DNA from: Rubricoccaceae bacterium
Lineage (GTDB): Bacteria; Bacteroidota; Rhodothermia; Rhodothermales; Rubricoccaceae
Assembly (NCBI GenBank): GCA_024639085.1
Contig: JAHEJB010000011.1
Coordinates: forward strand, 1-36,905
Direction of reading: 5' to 3'
Length of the DNA stretch: 36,905 nucleotides
Part shown: in pieces, positions 27,219-35,478 of the stretch
How the letters are laid out: each line of letters starts with the position of its first letter
Position numbering within the stretch: position 1 is the first letter of the stretch
Program-made: the position numbers and the translations under genes
The notes under the pieces: model-generated
Seen by the model: only the letters and a program-made list of their open reading frames with translations
What the model was told of the DNA's origin: nothing
The model's database searches: none

Positions 27219-27548
27219 TTAGGATTGTGAAGGAGGAAGATTAGCTGCGAGCCATTCGCGGATGGCAGGCTCGGGCAATGCGCCCGTGAACTCAGCCTTC
27301 ACCACGCCGTCGACGAACAACTTCACTGCCGGAATGCCACGGATTTCGTAGCGTCTGGACAGATCGGGATTGCGATCAGAGTTGACTTTTACGAGACGCC
27401 ATCCGACCCCCTTTTCGCGGGCCAATCTTTCGATCGTTGGGCCGAGAACGCGACACGGACCACACCAGGGAGCCCAGAAGTCGACAACTACAGGTTTCTC
27501 GTGGCTCTTATCGAGCACTTCTGTCTGGAAGAATTCAGGGACTGGCAT
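27219..27548 (-). CDS. Thioredoxin
   Basis: A 109-aa thioredoxin with the standard WCGPC site in [23 protein letters not shown] and the cis-proline region [10 protein letters not shown]. It is a cytoplasmic dithiol reductant. In this operon it probably accepts sulfane sulfur from the rhodaneses or reduces persulfides. The C-terminal half is somewhat divergent from housekeeping TrxA ([18 protein letters not shown]). The ATG lies 14 bases inside the end of the TauE gene, so translation is probably coupled. Confidence 0.94.
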   Translation of the reverse strand: MPVPEFFQTEVLDKSHEKPVVVDFWAPWCGPCRVLGPTIERLAREKGVGWRLVKVNSDRNPDLSRRYEIRGIPAVKLFVDGVVKAEFTGALPEPAIREWLAANLPPSQS

Positions 27549-28362
27549 AGGAGGCTACGGAATGAGAACGTTCCTGCGTTGCAGCTCCACCGAATGCGGT
27601 CGGCCCTTCCTTGAAAAGGATGAACACGCCCATCACAACCAGGAAAACAGCAAAGCCGCGACGGAGACGGGCTTGTGGAACTCGTTGGCTCAGCGCATTG
27701 CCGACAATAGAGCCCACCGCCCCAATCGCTACGAATACTGCGATTAACTCCCAGTCTACTTGGAGGCCCGCTGACGCAAGGACAGCGATGTATTTGTAGA
27801 ATCCGGCTGCACTCTTGGCTGCGATAATGAGGAGGCTCGTACCAACGGCGAGTCTCATCGAAAGGCCGCCAAGGAGAACAAGCGCCGGGACTATGAGAAA
27901 TCCTCCGCCCACTCCGACGAGCCCGGTCAGGATGCCGACGAGGAGCCCTTCAAGTGCAATGAGCCACAACGGTTGCCGCTTGTGGGGCGCATCGCCTTTT
28001 TCCTGCAGACTGCTCTTGCCCCGAAACATCATAACCGCTGCAATGATCATAACGACCGCGAATAGCAACAATTGCACGCTTCCGGGTACAAAAGCTGAAA
28101 GAGCTGCACCTCCATAGGTACCCAGGATGCCGGGAATTCCGAAGTAAAGCACACTGTGCCAATCAACCAGTTTCTGTCTGGCGTAGGGCACAGCACCCAC
28201 AGCCGCAATGGCTCCTACGATTGCCAAGCTTTCTGCAATCGCCACTTTGTCTGGTTGCCCGGCGAGGTAGACTAGAACAGGAACAGTTAGAATTGAGCCG
28301 CCGGAACCAAGAAGACCTAATACGAGGCCAATGGCTACGGCCCCAAGGAGGGCAAAGAGCAT
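27535..28362 (-). CDS. TauE/SafE (TSUP) family sulfur-compound transporter
   Basis: The track start (28413) is a TTG that adds a non-membrane head; the ATG at 28362 gives [23 protein letters not shown], a typical TSUP beginning, and 275 aa. About eight membrane helices are visible, with the family's paired glycine motifs [17 protein letters not shown] and [19 protein letters not shown] in the two halves. Family members move sulfite, sulfoacetate or other sulfur anions, generally outward; in persulfide operons they are thought to export sulfite made by the dioxygenase. It is embedded in that setting here, with the dioxygenase-rhodanese gene 66 bases upstream and thioredoxin overlapping downstream. 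Confidence 0.92.
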   Translation of the reverse strand: MLFALLGAVAIGLVLGLLGSGGSILTVPVLVYLAGQPDKVAIAESLAIVGAIAAVGAVPYARQKLVDWHSVLYFGIPGILGTYGGAALSAFVPGSVQLLLFAVVMIIAAVMMFRGKSSLQEKGDAPHKRQPLWLIALEGLLVGILTGLVGVGGGFLIVPALVLLGGLSMRLAVGTSLLIIAAKSAAGFYKYIAVLASAGLQVDWELIAVFVAIGAVGSIVGNALSQRVPQARLRRGFAVFLVVMGVFILFKEGPTAFGGAATQERSHSVASYASP

Positions 28363-28428
28363 ATCGTTCGGAAGATCGGAGAGGAACCAGAAGGCTGTCA
28401 GTGAGCAACCCAATCCATGTTGAGAGTG

Positions 28429-29892
28429 CTACGCCAGAGCAAGGGAGGAATCGGCTATCTCAACCGCTTCCGATTCAGCATACCTGATGAATGCATCGGC
28501 GACATACTTCACGTCGTAGCCTGCTCGGGCCAGGAAAGCACTTGCCACCGCCGATCGCGCCCCTGACGCGCAATAAACAAGAAGCGTTTTGTTCAGAGGA
28601 ATGCGACTTTCGAGGTAGTTCGGCAACCGCGTATAGGACGCGTTGATGGCACCGGGAACTTGGCCCTCGGCAAACTCGCTGGCGAAACGTACGTCCACAA
28701 CTGCCGTTGCTGAATCGCCCTGAAGCAGGGCAAGCTGGTCAAACGTGATTTCCTCAATCGAGGTGTGTTGCCCGCCAGCTTCGAAGTGTTCCTCTAGCGT
28801 CGCAGGCGTCGCAAAGGCCACGACGTTGTCGTAACCAATACGTACGAGGTCGCGCACCGCCTCTTCTACCTCGCTTTCATCAATCAGAAGGACGATCGGC
28901 GTCGCCTCGTCCAGGACGAGCGAACCGACGACCGCATTGAAGCTCTTATTCATGGGCGCATAGAGCGAGCCCGGGATGTGCTTAGACATGTAGCCGCTCC
29001 GGTCGAGGCGTGTGTCAATAAGCAAAGTCGCATCGTCATCTCCCATAGTCGAAAGCTCTTTGACCGTGAGTTTCCGTGGATGTGGAAGCGTCCCCAGAAT
29101 CGGCACACCGTCCCGATTGTCCCGCTTCATCCGCGCGAAATACATTTGCGGCTCTGGTTGGCCTGCAAGAATTGCATCCACGAATGCGTTCTCTCCCTCA
29201 TCTGCGGCACCAAGGGATGCGTTATAAAGTTTTTCGTAGCCAACCGTTGTTGTTGGAACGGCACCAAGAGCCTTGCCGCACGTCGAACCCGCACCGTGTG
29301 CCGGCCATACCTGCACGTAGTCCTGCAGATCACGGAATTTGGGTAGTGAGTGGAAGAGAGTTCTGGCGGATTCTTCCTGAACACCGTGAATGCCCGCCGC
29401 CTGCTCCAAAAGGTCGGGCCGACCAAGGTCTCCGACGAATACGAAGTCGCCGGTAGCAATACCGATTGGAGTCGTGGCGCCCGAGCCTTTGTCGACCACT
29501 ACGTAACTTATGTGCTCGGGCGTGTGTCCAGGTGTGTAGATCGCCGTCATCTCGATGTTGCCGATCATGAACGAGACGCCATCCTTCAGAAACGTGACAT
29601 CGTATTTGGAATCCTTCGCCCAATTCGAACCCCAGCCCTCACTTTCCCCTTCTGCGGAGAGATAGACCTTGGTTCCATAACGCTCCGCGAACTCGCGGAC
29701 ACCCGAAAGGAAGTCGGCATGGATATGGGTTTCGGCGACGGCCACAATCGAAAGCCCCTCGGCTTCCGCGGCCTCCACGTACTGGTCAATGTCACGAAGC
29801 GGATCGATCAGCAACGCTTCACCCGATTTCTGGCAGCCCACAAGGTAGGCGTATTGGGCGAGCTTTGGTTCGAAGTACTGACGGAATAACAT
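28429..29892 (-). CDS. Persulfide dioxygenase-rhodanese fusion (MBL-rhodanese-rhodanese, CstB-like)
   Basis: The ATG at 29892 gives 487 aa; the track's 13 extra residues lie in the spacer. The N-terminal metallo-beta-lactamase domain (1 to about 260) has the iron ligands of ETHE1-type persulfide dioxygenases: His56-X-His58-X-Asp60 in THIHADF, His123 in PGHTPEH and Asp155 in VGDLGRPD. The usual second-metal His after Asp60 is Phe, which suits a mononuclear iron enzyme. PAHGAGSTCGKALGAVP is the family signature. A first rhodanese domain (about 285-375) lacks the catalytic Cys (LLIDESEVEE); the second (about 385-487) has CASGARS. Such proteins turn glutathione or other low-molecular-weight persulfides into sulfite and thiosulfate. 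It lies between the YeeE pair and TauE. Confidence 0.92.
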   Translation of the reverse strand: MLFRQYFEPKLAQYAYLVGCQKSGEALLIDPLRDIDQYVEAAEAEGLSIVAVAETHIHADFLSGVREFAERYGTKVYLSAEGESEGWGSNWAKDSKYDVTFLKDGVSFMIGNIEMTAIYTPGHTPEHISYVVVDKGSGATTPIGIATGDFVFVGDLGRPDLLEQAAGIHGVQEESARTLFHSLPKFRDLQDYVQVWPAHGAGSTCGKALGAVPTTTVGYEKLYNASLGAADEGENAFVDAILAGQPEPQMYFARMKRDNRDGVPILGTLPHPRKLTVKELSTMGDDDATLLIDTRLDRSGYMSKHIPGSLYAPMNKSFNAVVGSLVLDEATPIVLLIDESEVEEAVRDLVRIGYDNVVAFATPATLEEHFEAGGQHTSIEEITFDQLALLQGDSATAVVDVRFASEFAEGQVPGAINASYTRLPNYLESRIPLNKTLLVYCASGARSAVASAFLARAGYDVKYVADAFIRYAESEAVEIADSSLALA

Positions 29893-29937
29893 GGCTGTTT
29901 GTGTTAGTCTAGAAGTTGATGATATGATCAAGTGTGG

Positions 29938-30486
29938 CTAGTGCGGAAGTCGATCGCGAAGAAGGGCGTACGTCCACGTACCGCCGAGCGCGGCGACAAG
30001 GGCGGCTATCATGACAGACACGCCCCCTCCAATGAGAGCGAGTAACGGGCCCGGGCAGGCGCCGAGGAGCGCCCAGCCAAACCCGAACGTGATTCCGCCC
30101 ATCCAGTACCGCGCAGCTGGAACTCGCGACATTCCCCAATCTTTGGGACTGAGCCGAATCGGCTCGCCGTGGAGCGTAGTCAAATTGAACTTTCTGATCA
30201 GCCATATCGAAAGGGCCGCCGTGGCAACGGCACTCCCGATGATACCGTACATGTGGAAACTCTCGAAGCGGAACATCTCGTAGATCCGGAACCAGGAAAT
30301 GACCTCACCTTTGGTGAACACGACGCCGAGCAGCGCACCAAGAATTCCATAGACCACCAAAGCAAGCGGTTCGTTTCCCTCCGCCAGCGCGCGAGCCCGA
30401 AACTCGGGTACGACTTGTTCGGTGTCGATGCACTCGGCGGGTGGAGGTGTGGATTGATAGGTTGGTATATCGATATCAGGAATCAT
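29938..30486 (-). CDS. YeeE/YedE-type membrane protein (DUF6691)
   Basis: A 182-aa integral membrane protein of the YeeE/YedE family, second of a split pair. After an unusual ~40-residue hydrophilic head (MIPDIDIPTYQSTPPPAECID) come four membrane helices, with ALLGACPGPLLALIGGG carrying the conserved Cys of this family. Related proteins take up thiosulfate or sulfane-sulfur compounds; the split pair is often called PmpA/PmpB. It lies 9 bases after the first YeeE gene and is followed after 45 bases by the dioxygenase gene. The extra head is longer than in most relatives; a later ATG is not obvious before the first helix. Confidence 0.88.
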   Translation of the reverse strand: MIPDIDIPTYQSTPPPAECIDTEQVVPEFRARALAEGNEPLALVVYGILGALLGVVFTKGEVISWFRIYEMFRFESFHMYGIIGSAVATAALSIWLIRKFNLTTLHGEPIRLSPKDWGMSRVPAARYWMGGITFGFGWALLGACPGPLLALIGGGVSVMIAALVAALGGTWTYALLRDRLPH

Positions 30487-30495
30487 GATCGACGG

Positions 30496-31068
30496 CTATC
30501 CTAGAAGTGCAGGGAGAAGCAGATGGGTAACGAGCAAGCCCCCGATGAAAAATCCGATCACCGCGATAAGCGACGGTATCTGGAGGTCGGCGAGACCGCT
30601 GATGGCGTGGCCACTCGTGCAACCACCAGCCCAACGTGCTCCAAAGCCTACCAGGAACCCACCGCCGAGCACCATGAGAGCGCCGACTGGCGTAGCTAGC
30701 GCACTCCACGAAAAGAACTGGACAGGTATAAGGCCCACAAAACTCGTAATCCCAAGATCACTTAGTGCAGCGACCGTAGCCGGTGAGACAATTGTGGAAG
30801 CACCCGGGTCAGATAACAGCCGCATTCCCACAAATCCGCCGGCGGCGATGCCCACAAAAAATGTGAGGTTCCACAAGCCCATCGAACGCCAGTCGTAGAG
30901 CAGGAAGCGAGGTTTCCTTCCTGAAGGCATGGGAAGGGCCGCACAAGCGTGCCGAAGGTTCGCAGAGAGGCCGAACACTTTCCCGCCGAAGACGAGAAGT
31001 GCGGGTACGACGAGGCCGATCAAAGGACCGACGACATACCAGGGCCAAGGTTGTAAGAGGAGCTCCAT
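30496..31068 (-). CDS. YeeE/YedE-type sulfur-compound permease, first subunit
   Basis: The track's start at 31140 is a TTG overlapping the promoter and operator; the ATG at 31068 gives 190 aa starting MELLLQPWPWYVVGPLIGL, the usual family beginning. Four or five membrane helices follow, with the hallmark GFGARWAGGCTSGHAISGL containing the conserved Cys that handles thiosulfate-like sulfur. With the next gene it forms a two-part channel-type transporter. It is the first gene of the operon (31068 to 26846), directly downstream of an inverted-repeat operator, so the divergent ArsR protein probably controls it. Confidence 0.9.
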   Translation of the reverse strand: MELLLQPWPWYVVGPLIGLVVPALLVFGGKVFGLSANLRHACAALPMPSGRKPRFLLYDWRSMGLWNLTFFVGIAAGGFVGMRLLSDPGASTIVSPATVAALSDLGITSFVGLIPVQFFSWSALATPVGALMVLGGGFLVGFGARWAGGCTSGHAISGLADLQIPSLIAVIGFFIGGLLVTHLLLPALLG

Positions 31069-31094
31069 TCGTGAGGGCGTGTTGGTTGAAGGCG

Positions 31095-31119
31095 CAAAGA
31101 TACAACCTTCCAGTTGTAT
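31095..31119 (-). promoter_or_regulatory. Sulfur-operon promoter element and overlapping operator
   Basis: On the minus strand TATCTTTG (31102-31095) matches TAnnTTTG exactly and lies about 27 bases before the permease ATG. It overlaps a perfect inverted repeat ATACAAC-N6-GTTGTAT (31100-31119). A repressor bound there would cover the -7 element. The likely binder is the divergent ArsR protein. No convincing -33 TTG was found. Confidence 0.55.
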
Positions 31120-31221
31120 TGTTTCGACTGACGACGACAAAGGAACTGTGAAGACGCGTCTCTTACTGTTTTAGAGTCACAAATAGATCTGCGAACCTAC
31201 TTGGCATTATGGCCTAATACC

Positions 31222-31237
31222 CAATAGTTGTATATTG
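31222..31237 (+). promoter_or_regulatory. Candidate ArsR autoregulatory operator
   Basis: CAATA-N6-TATTG, just upstream of and overlapping possible starts of the ArsR gene. The region contains AGTTGTAT (31226-31233), identical to one half of the operator at 31112-31119 in the same orientation, 114 bases away. This supports one regulator acting at both promoters. Confidence 0.45.
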
Positions 31238-31242
31238 TAGTT

Positions 31243-31563
31243 GTGAAGCCTCCCATTCCAGCCAGCTTTCTTGAGGACGCAGCGGCCCGATTCCGGTTGC
31301 TCGGCGATCCTGTCCGGCTTCAGATTCTCAACGCATTGCTTCAACGCGGAGAAGCGACTGTTCAGGAGCTGGCGGAGGCCACCAGCCAAAGCCACCAGAA
31401 TACATCAAAGCACCTTCGTTCGCTTGCACAGGGAGGACTTGTGGATTGCCGCCGAGAAGGGGCGTTCGCGCACTACGAAGTAACGGATCCCAGTGTACCA
31501 GGTCTTTGCCTGCTCGTGTGCGGCCAGCTGAAAAGCACCGAAGGCGACGAAGTGCTCTCCTGA
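31243..31563 (+). CDS. ArsR/SmtB-family regulator of the sulfur operon
   Basis: A winged-helix repressor, 106 aa from the GTG at 31243; the TTG at 31228 is an alternative inside the operator. Helix order is normal: AARFRLLGDPVRLQILNAL, recognition helix SQSHQNTSKHLRSLAQGGLV, wing DCRREGAFAHYEV, and a last helix LCLLVCGQL. Cysteines are at 69, 89 and 93. The usual alpha2 cysteine of BigR/SqrR persulfide sensors is absent, and no metal-box of ArsR or SmtB is evident. Any sulfur sensing would have to use Cys69 and Cys89/93. It is divergent from the YeeE operon and presumably represses it until sulfane sulfur is present. Confidence 0.88.
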   Translation: MKPPIPASFLEDAAARFRLLGDPVRLQILNALLQRGEATVQELAEATSQSHQNTSKHLRSLAQGGLVDCRREGAFAHYEVTDPSVPGLCLLVCGQLKSTEGDEVLS

Positions 31564-31610
31564 GCGGCTTCACAATGGCCGACACCTGTAGTACGCCAAA
31601 CGCCTTCCAC

Positions 31611-33173
31611 CTACTCCGCTCGGTTGGTCTGCCAGATCTCGCGTAGACGGCGCTGCTCCGGCGTCGGGTTCGGATCTACTTCCAGGACTCGGTCCTCCCC
31701 TTCGCCACCCTGGGTTAGATAGCCAATTCCTACGGGCGCAAAGAACGCCTCGAAGTCAAGCGATTGCCTTTGCCGGATATGGTGCTCAATGAACTCCTCC
31801 ACCTCGGGATAGGTCGCCGCTACGAACGTGTCGAAGAACGTAGCGTTGTCGAAGGGCCGGTCGGTGCCATACTGCTCCATTAGATCGACAAGCACGTCGC
31901 GCAAGCCGCGCTCGCCTTCGGAGATCTCAAGCAGCCGCAGATCCAGGCACATGGCCGTCAGCGGCCCAAGTTGATAGATGTCACCATACAGACCTCGGCC
32001 GTCATCCGTAAACCACTCGGCACTCAGGCGGGCCAGGCTCCAGTCGCTTCCGATTCGCTCGCTCGCCCTCATCTTCCCGCTCATTTTGTTGAGAAAATCG
32101 TCCACAGAGACCAGCCCGCCGCGGAGCTGAAGCATATGCGCCATCCACTCCGTGACGCCCTCGTATAACCAGAGGTGCTGGTCATCCCCAGTAGGCTGCG
32201 AATAATCCCACTCAGCAATAACCTCGCTGCGCAGGTGCAGGGGCGTCATGATGTGCATGAATTCGTGCGCTACGATATCGCCAAGGAGAGGTAGAAACTC
32301 GGGCCGTGCAGGTAGCGCGTATGTCGAACTGTACGAGTGCTCAAGCGCACCTCCAGAAGTAAAGGACGAATTTCGAGCTTGCGCGTCCGTGTCGCTGAAG
32401 TACATCAGGAAGGCGTACCTATCCACCGGCGAATAGCCCACAAATTCGTAGGCGGCCTGGAGAATGTCATCGGCCACGGCCAGAACGGTATCGGCCGTGA
32501 TCGCTGGATTCGGCGAGAACACGTACGCCTCTACGCTAATGCCGCCAAGTTGACGCGAGGCGACGCTCAGGTCGCCGATCAGGATCGGGGAATCGGCGAG
32601 GTGGTAGTACGAATCTGCCGCGTAGCGTCCAGCCGCATCAATGCCTAGGGCCGTTCCAAGAGTCCAGCCGTCCGTGTACAGCAACTCGACGGTCGTTGGG
32701 GTCGAACGATGGTGGACGAAGTAGCCAAACAGGCCGTGCGTGTTGATGGCCACGTAGTCCGGCTCGATGCCGGTCCCGCTCATCGGGTAGACGACGTGGG
32801 ATTCAACCTCCGCGTCGAAGGTGTCCTCCATGTCGTAGCGGAGTTCAGCGACGCGAGTTGGATCCGCGATGTACCAGTCGTTCGTCGATCGGCGGGCTGT
32901 GGGGATTTCGACCCCAGAGGCGTCCAGCGCTTGAAACGACGTAACGAACCGCCCGAAGTCGAGCACCTGATGTACGCCGGGGGCAAACGCCGTAAAGCTG
33001 TAGATGCTGTCGGCCTGACCGAGTGGTGCCGGGCGAAGTTGAACATGAAAGAGATCGTCGGCCGGATTCGACAAATCGACGCGATACGCGAAGGTGTCTT
33101 GCGCAAGGACAGGCTGAAACAGCGCAGATGCTGAGAGGATGAGGACAGACAGAAGTGAGAGAGGGCGCGGCAT
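31611..33173 (-). CDS. Secreted M61-family metallopeptidase
   Basis: A 520-aa secreted peptidase from the ATG at 33173 (MPRPLSLLSVLILSASALFQPVLAQ, a good signal peptide); the track start adds 15 residues ahead of it. The N-terminal ~240 residues are the beta-rich M61 domain. The catalytic part has zinc site HEFMHIM (an HExxH motif, about residue 303) and the downstream Glu in LYEGVTEWMA. M61 enzymes are glycyl-type aminopeptidases; the PDZ domain found at the C terminus of many is absent or reduced, as the protein ends soon after the catalytic domain. It probably digests peptides in the periplasm or outside the cell. No operon partner is apparent. Confidence 0.88.
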   Translation of the reverse strand: MPRPLSLLSVLILSASALFQPVLAQDTFAYRVDLSNPADDLFHVQLRPAPLGQADSIYSFTAFAPGVHQVLDFGRFVTSFQALDASGVEIPTARRSTNDWYIADPTRVAELRYDMEDTFDAEVESHVVYPMSGTGIEPDYVAINTHGLFGYFVHHRSTPTTVELLYTDGWTLGTALGIDAAGRYAADSYYHLADSPILIGDLSVASRQLGGISVEAYVFSPNPAITADTVLAVADDILQAAYEFVGYSPVDRYAFLMYFSDTDAQARNSSFTSGGALEHSYSSTYALPARPEFLPLLGDIVAHEFMHIMTPLHLRSEVIAEWDYSQPTGDDQHLWLYEGVTEWMAHMLQLRGGLVSVDDFLNKMSGKMRASERIGSDWSLARLSAEWFTDDGRGLYGDIYQLGPLTAMCLDLRLLEISEGERGLRDVLVDLMEQYGTDRPFDNATFFDTFVAATYPEVEEFIEHHIRQRQSLDFEAFFAPVGIGYLTQGGEGEDRVLEVDPNPTPEQRRLREIWQTNRAE

Positions 33174-33332
33174 CGCGATAGGCAGAAGCTGGATTGGCAA
33201 AATAGGATTGCGGACCAATATGCTTGGGTCCTGCCACTATTCGGATGCAAGCGAACTGGGTTTCGACCGGCAGCGAGCCACTGGCCGTCGGTCTTCGGCA
33301 GGCAGTGGGTTCATAAAGTTGACAACCCAGAG

Positions 33333-34034
33333 CTAAAACAGCACGTCTAACCTTATCGCGCCCCAGGCAATATGCCAGTACGCGTAGTAAATGAGCCTGA
33401 ATAAGTACATCGCTACGAAACCGTAGCGCCGGAATACGTGAAGCTGAAGGAAAGCGATTGCATAAACGTGCACCCAGGTATAGGCGCCGATCCACGAGAG
33501 AGGATTCTCCTCAAACAGAAGTTGGAAGGTTGGTTCAAGCGTCGCAGTGAGGAGCAGGCAAAGTCCAATCAGCCTTTCGACGCCGATACGTTTCCCAACC
33601 GGTGCCAGTATCAACAGAAGCACCGTGAGCGGAATCACGTGAAAGACCATCTCCGCCACGTAGCCCACAGCGGGATAGAACAAAAGAGCCTCCGGCAGCG
33701 GTACGTTGATGTCCTCCGGATAGCGGAGCACGACATCGGCGATGATGATCGCAACGGCGAGCAAGGTTGCAAGGCCCGTGGACACGGCGACACCCCGAAG
33801 CGTCCGGGCACTGAAAACTTCAAACCAGCCTTGCGACTGGAGCACTCTCAATGCTATGCCGCCTAGTCCAATAGCTGCGATAACCACCACCAGCGGATTA
33901 GCGCTCCCGAAGTACTTTGCAAAGTGGCCGGGCCACGCTACATCTACTACGACCGTCAGACCAAGTGTGCCTAAAGAAAGGCAGGCAAATGCCAGAAACT
34001 GGCGGCGCTGGTTTCTTTCTACTTCTGACGTCAC
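33333..34034 (-). CDS. Conserved multi-pass membrane protein of unknown function
   Basis: A 233-aa protein with about seven hydrophobic helices, starting at a GTG (34034); no earlier ATG is in frame. Motifs include PAVGYVAEMVFHVIPL and LFEENPLSWIG, with a C-terminal AMYLFRLIYYAYWHIAWGAIRL. The glutamate, arginine and histidine residues buried in helices recall CPBP/Abi-type intramembrane proteases, but the exact EExxxR pattern is not present, so I do not assign that function. No partner genes indicate a pathway. Confidence 0.75.
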   Translation of the reverse strand: MTSEVERNQRRQFLAFACLSLGTLGLTVVVDVAWPGHFAKYFGSANPLVVVIAAIGLGGIALRVLQSQGWFEVFSARTLRGVAVSTGLATLLAVAIIIADVVLRYPEDINVPLPEALLFYPAVGYVAEMVFHVIPLTVLLLILAPVGKRIGVERLIGLCLLLTATLEPTFQLLFEENPLSWIGAYTWVHVYAIAFLQLHVFRRYGFVAMYLFRLIYYAYWHIAWGAIRLDVLF

Positions 34035-34060
34035 ACGGGCTTCAGCTGGACGGAATGATG

Positions 34061-34088
34061 CTAGTCCTCAGCCGGAAGCGAGTTCCAC
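34061..34088 (-). pseudogene. Relic of the 3' end of a SnoaL-like gene (copy A)
   Basis: CTAGTCCTCAGCCGGAAGCG... matches the end of the intact gene at 35475-35502 in 25 of 28 bases, including the stop codon. On the minus strand it encodes WNSLPAED and a stop, the exact C terminus of the intact protein. Upstream sequence is unrelated. Confidence 0.6.
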
Positions 34089-34108
34089 TTGACGTACTCC
34101 ATGGCCCA

Positions 34109-34141
34109 AATTGATAGGCGCTTTCTATCGCTAGATCAATT
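34109..34141 (-). terminator. Possible terminator after the DUF6265 gene
   Basis: AATTGAT pairs with ATCAATT across 19 bases; on the minus strand it is followed by TTTGGG. A separate perfect palindrome CCCGCTAGCGGG (34144-34155) covers the gene's stop codon. Weak evidence for termination. Confidence 0.3.
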
Positions 34142-34147
34142 ACCCCG

Positions 34148-34621
34148 CTAGCGGGCCGTAAAGTTCAATTCGTTTACGACTTCCTCGCCGTCCTCCATTC
34201 CATGAAGCACTCGAGTGAATGCCCCGCTACCACTGAACGAATAGACAATCCGGGAGGGGTTTTCGTTGTTCGGATTCTCGAACGTCATGCCCGTTTCGGA
34301 CACGTCAGTCTGCTCCCATACCAGTACGCCACCCGTTGACGGATGCGCGATCAGATAGGTCGTCTCGCCGACAGCGCCGATAGCTACCGTCTCCGAGTAG
34401 GAGGTGTCGCCGTCGGCAACGAAGTAGCCTTCCTGTTTCAGGAGCACCCCGTGACTGTCCATTTCCCATCGCTCGTGGATCTCACCCCCGAAGGCTTCGG
34501 CGACCCACGCACCAACTAGAGGAGAGGTGGCGTCCGGGTTTGAAATTGTAGTGTTCTGTTCCGGCTGAGAGACACAGCCCGCCACCAGAAGGAAAAATAG
34601 TAAGGAAAGACGAGCGAGCAT
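34148..34621 (-). CDS. DUF6265-type lipoprotein
   Basis: From the ATG at 34621 the product is a 157-aa lipoprotein: MLARLSLLFFLLVAGC with lipobox LVAGC. The mature part has the pattern of DUF6265 proteins (LVGAWVAEAFGGEIHERWEMDSHGVL, then YLIAHPSTGGVLVWEQ and TFENPNNENPSRIVYSFSG), a small lipocalin-like beta barrel of unknown role. The track's longer start at 34690 runs into relic copy B and is rejected. Expected location: membrane-anchored, facing the periplasm or cell surface. Confidence 0.8.
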   Translation of the reverse strand: MLARLSLLFFLLVAGCVSQPEQNTTISNPDATSPLVGAWVAEAFGGEIHERWEMDSHGVLLKQEGYFVADGDTSYSETVAIGAVGETTYLIAHPSTGGVLVWEQTDVSETGMTFENPNNENPSRIVYSFSGSGAFTRVLHGMEDGEEVVNELNFTAR

Positions 34622-34667
34622 TTTGAACCAGAATGGTGTGCTAAGAATATAGCACCTCTGGTTCTGT

Positions 34668-34713
34668 CTTCTGCAGGCAGCGAGTTCCACAAATCGTGAG
34701 CGATGCGCCAGAC
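34668..34713 (-). pseudogene. Relic of the 3' end of a SnoaL-like gene (copy B)
   Basis: 46 bases closely matching 35480-35525; about 39 of 46 identical by hand alignment. On the minus strand it reads VWRIAHDLWNSLPAED, against VWRIAHDMWNSLPAED in the intact gene. The stop codon is lost, so the frame runs on into the DUF6265 leader. Homology ends abruptly at 34713. Confidence 0.65.
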
Positions 34714-34892
34714 ATTAAGTCTATGCCGGATCACCGGGAAGGACAAAGTTGAAGAGCGAAATGGGGGCCGGTGCTAGCGCAAAAGCAATGGCAGACCCCA
34801 CACAGGATACCGGGACTTCCGGCTTCCTTACCTGACTGAAAATGATGACCTTAAAACTGTCCTCAATGGACACCACCCATACCCCAACCATC

Positions 34893-35354
34893 ATGTCTTC
34901 TACTCCAAATGCCACATTTGAACATGCTGTTCAGGATACAAATCGCCTTCTGAACGAAATTTCGAGCGAATTGGGCCACCCTGATATCAAGGTTGCCTAC
35001 CACGCTCTTCGCGGTACGCTGTTCGCACTGCGTGATCGTCTTCCACCTGATGAAGCCCTCGATTTATCCGCGCAGCTTCCACTCCTCGTTCGCGGCATCT
35101 TTTTCGAAGGCTACCGGCTTGCCGGTAAGCCTGAGAAAATGGACCGGGACGCGTTCCTGGAACGTGTAGCACTTGAAATCAACATGGTCCGGCCCGCCAA
35201 CACGCTGGATGCTACACGAGCTGTTCTTGCAGTGCTCGCCAGTCGCATTAGCGAGGGCGAGTGGAACCAGGTCCGCCGTGCGATGCCAGAGGACATTCGT
35301 CCTCTTTTCCAAAACCTGCCACTTCATGAGTACGAGAAGTCCACATATGCCTGA
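34893..35354 (+). CDS. DUF2267-domain protein
   Basis: The ATG at 34893 (MSSTPNATFEHAVQDTNRLLNEI) gives 154 aa and the usual family start; the track start at 34842 adds a low-quality head. The domain is all-helical, with the signatures AYHALRGTLFALRDRLPPDEALDLSAQLPLLVRGIFFEGYR and EGEWNQVRRAMPEDIRPLF. DUF2267 proteins are small cytosolic proteins of unknown biochemical role, often found beside stress genes. Its stop overlaps the start of a tiny membrane-protein gene (ATGCCTGA), indicating translational coupling. Confidence 0.88.
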   Translation: MSSTPNATFEHAVQDTNRLLNEISSELGHPDIKVAYHALRGTLFALRDRLPPDEALDLSAQLPLLVRGIFFEGYRLAGKPEKMDRDAFLERVALEINMVRPANTLDATRAVLAVLASRISEGEWNQVRRAMPEDIRPLFQNLPLHEYEKSTYA

Positions 35355-35478
35355 ACCCTACGAGGGCTTCCCGGACGGACCGGGGCATCTGCCCGACAAG
35401 CGTCTAGGCCGCATTGCGGGCCTGCTGCTTGTCGGCATTTTCCTGCTGTTCGTGCTGTTTACGCTGCTGGGAGCCTAA
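35347..35478 (+). CDS. Small 43-aa single-pass membrane protein
   Basis: Too short for the supplied track. It starts MPEPYEGFPDGPGHLPDKRLGR and ends in one strong hydrophobic helix (IAGLLLVGIFLLFVLFTLLGA). The ATG lies inside the last codons of the DUF2267 gene (8-base overlap), a common coupling arrangement. The basic residues just before the helix suggest the N terminus is inside. Its stop codon TAA overlaps the stop of the convergent SnoaL-like gene. Function unknown; no homologue recognised. Confidence 0.6.
   Translation: MPEPYEGFPDGPGHLPDKRLGRIAGLLLVGIFLLFVLFTLLGA

Noticed and set aside
29916-29931. TTGAT-N6-ATCAA inverted repeat before the dioxygenase gene as a third ArsR operator
   Set aside because: Same size and spacing, but the sequence does not resemble the AGTTGTAT sites and it lies inside the operon.
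34516-34746. 76-aa minus-strand ORF with VWRIAHDLWNSLPAED as a real gene
   Set aside because: It is relic copy B of the SnoaL-like gene end reading into the lipoprotein leader out of frame.
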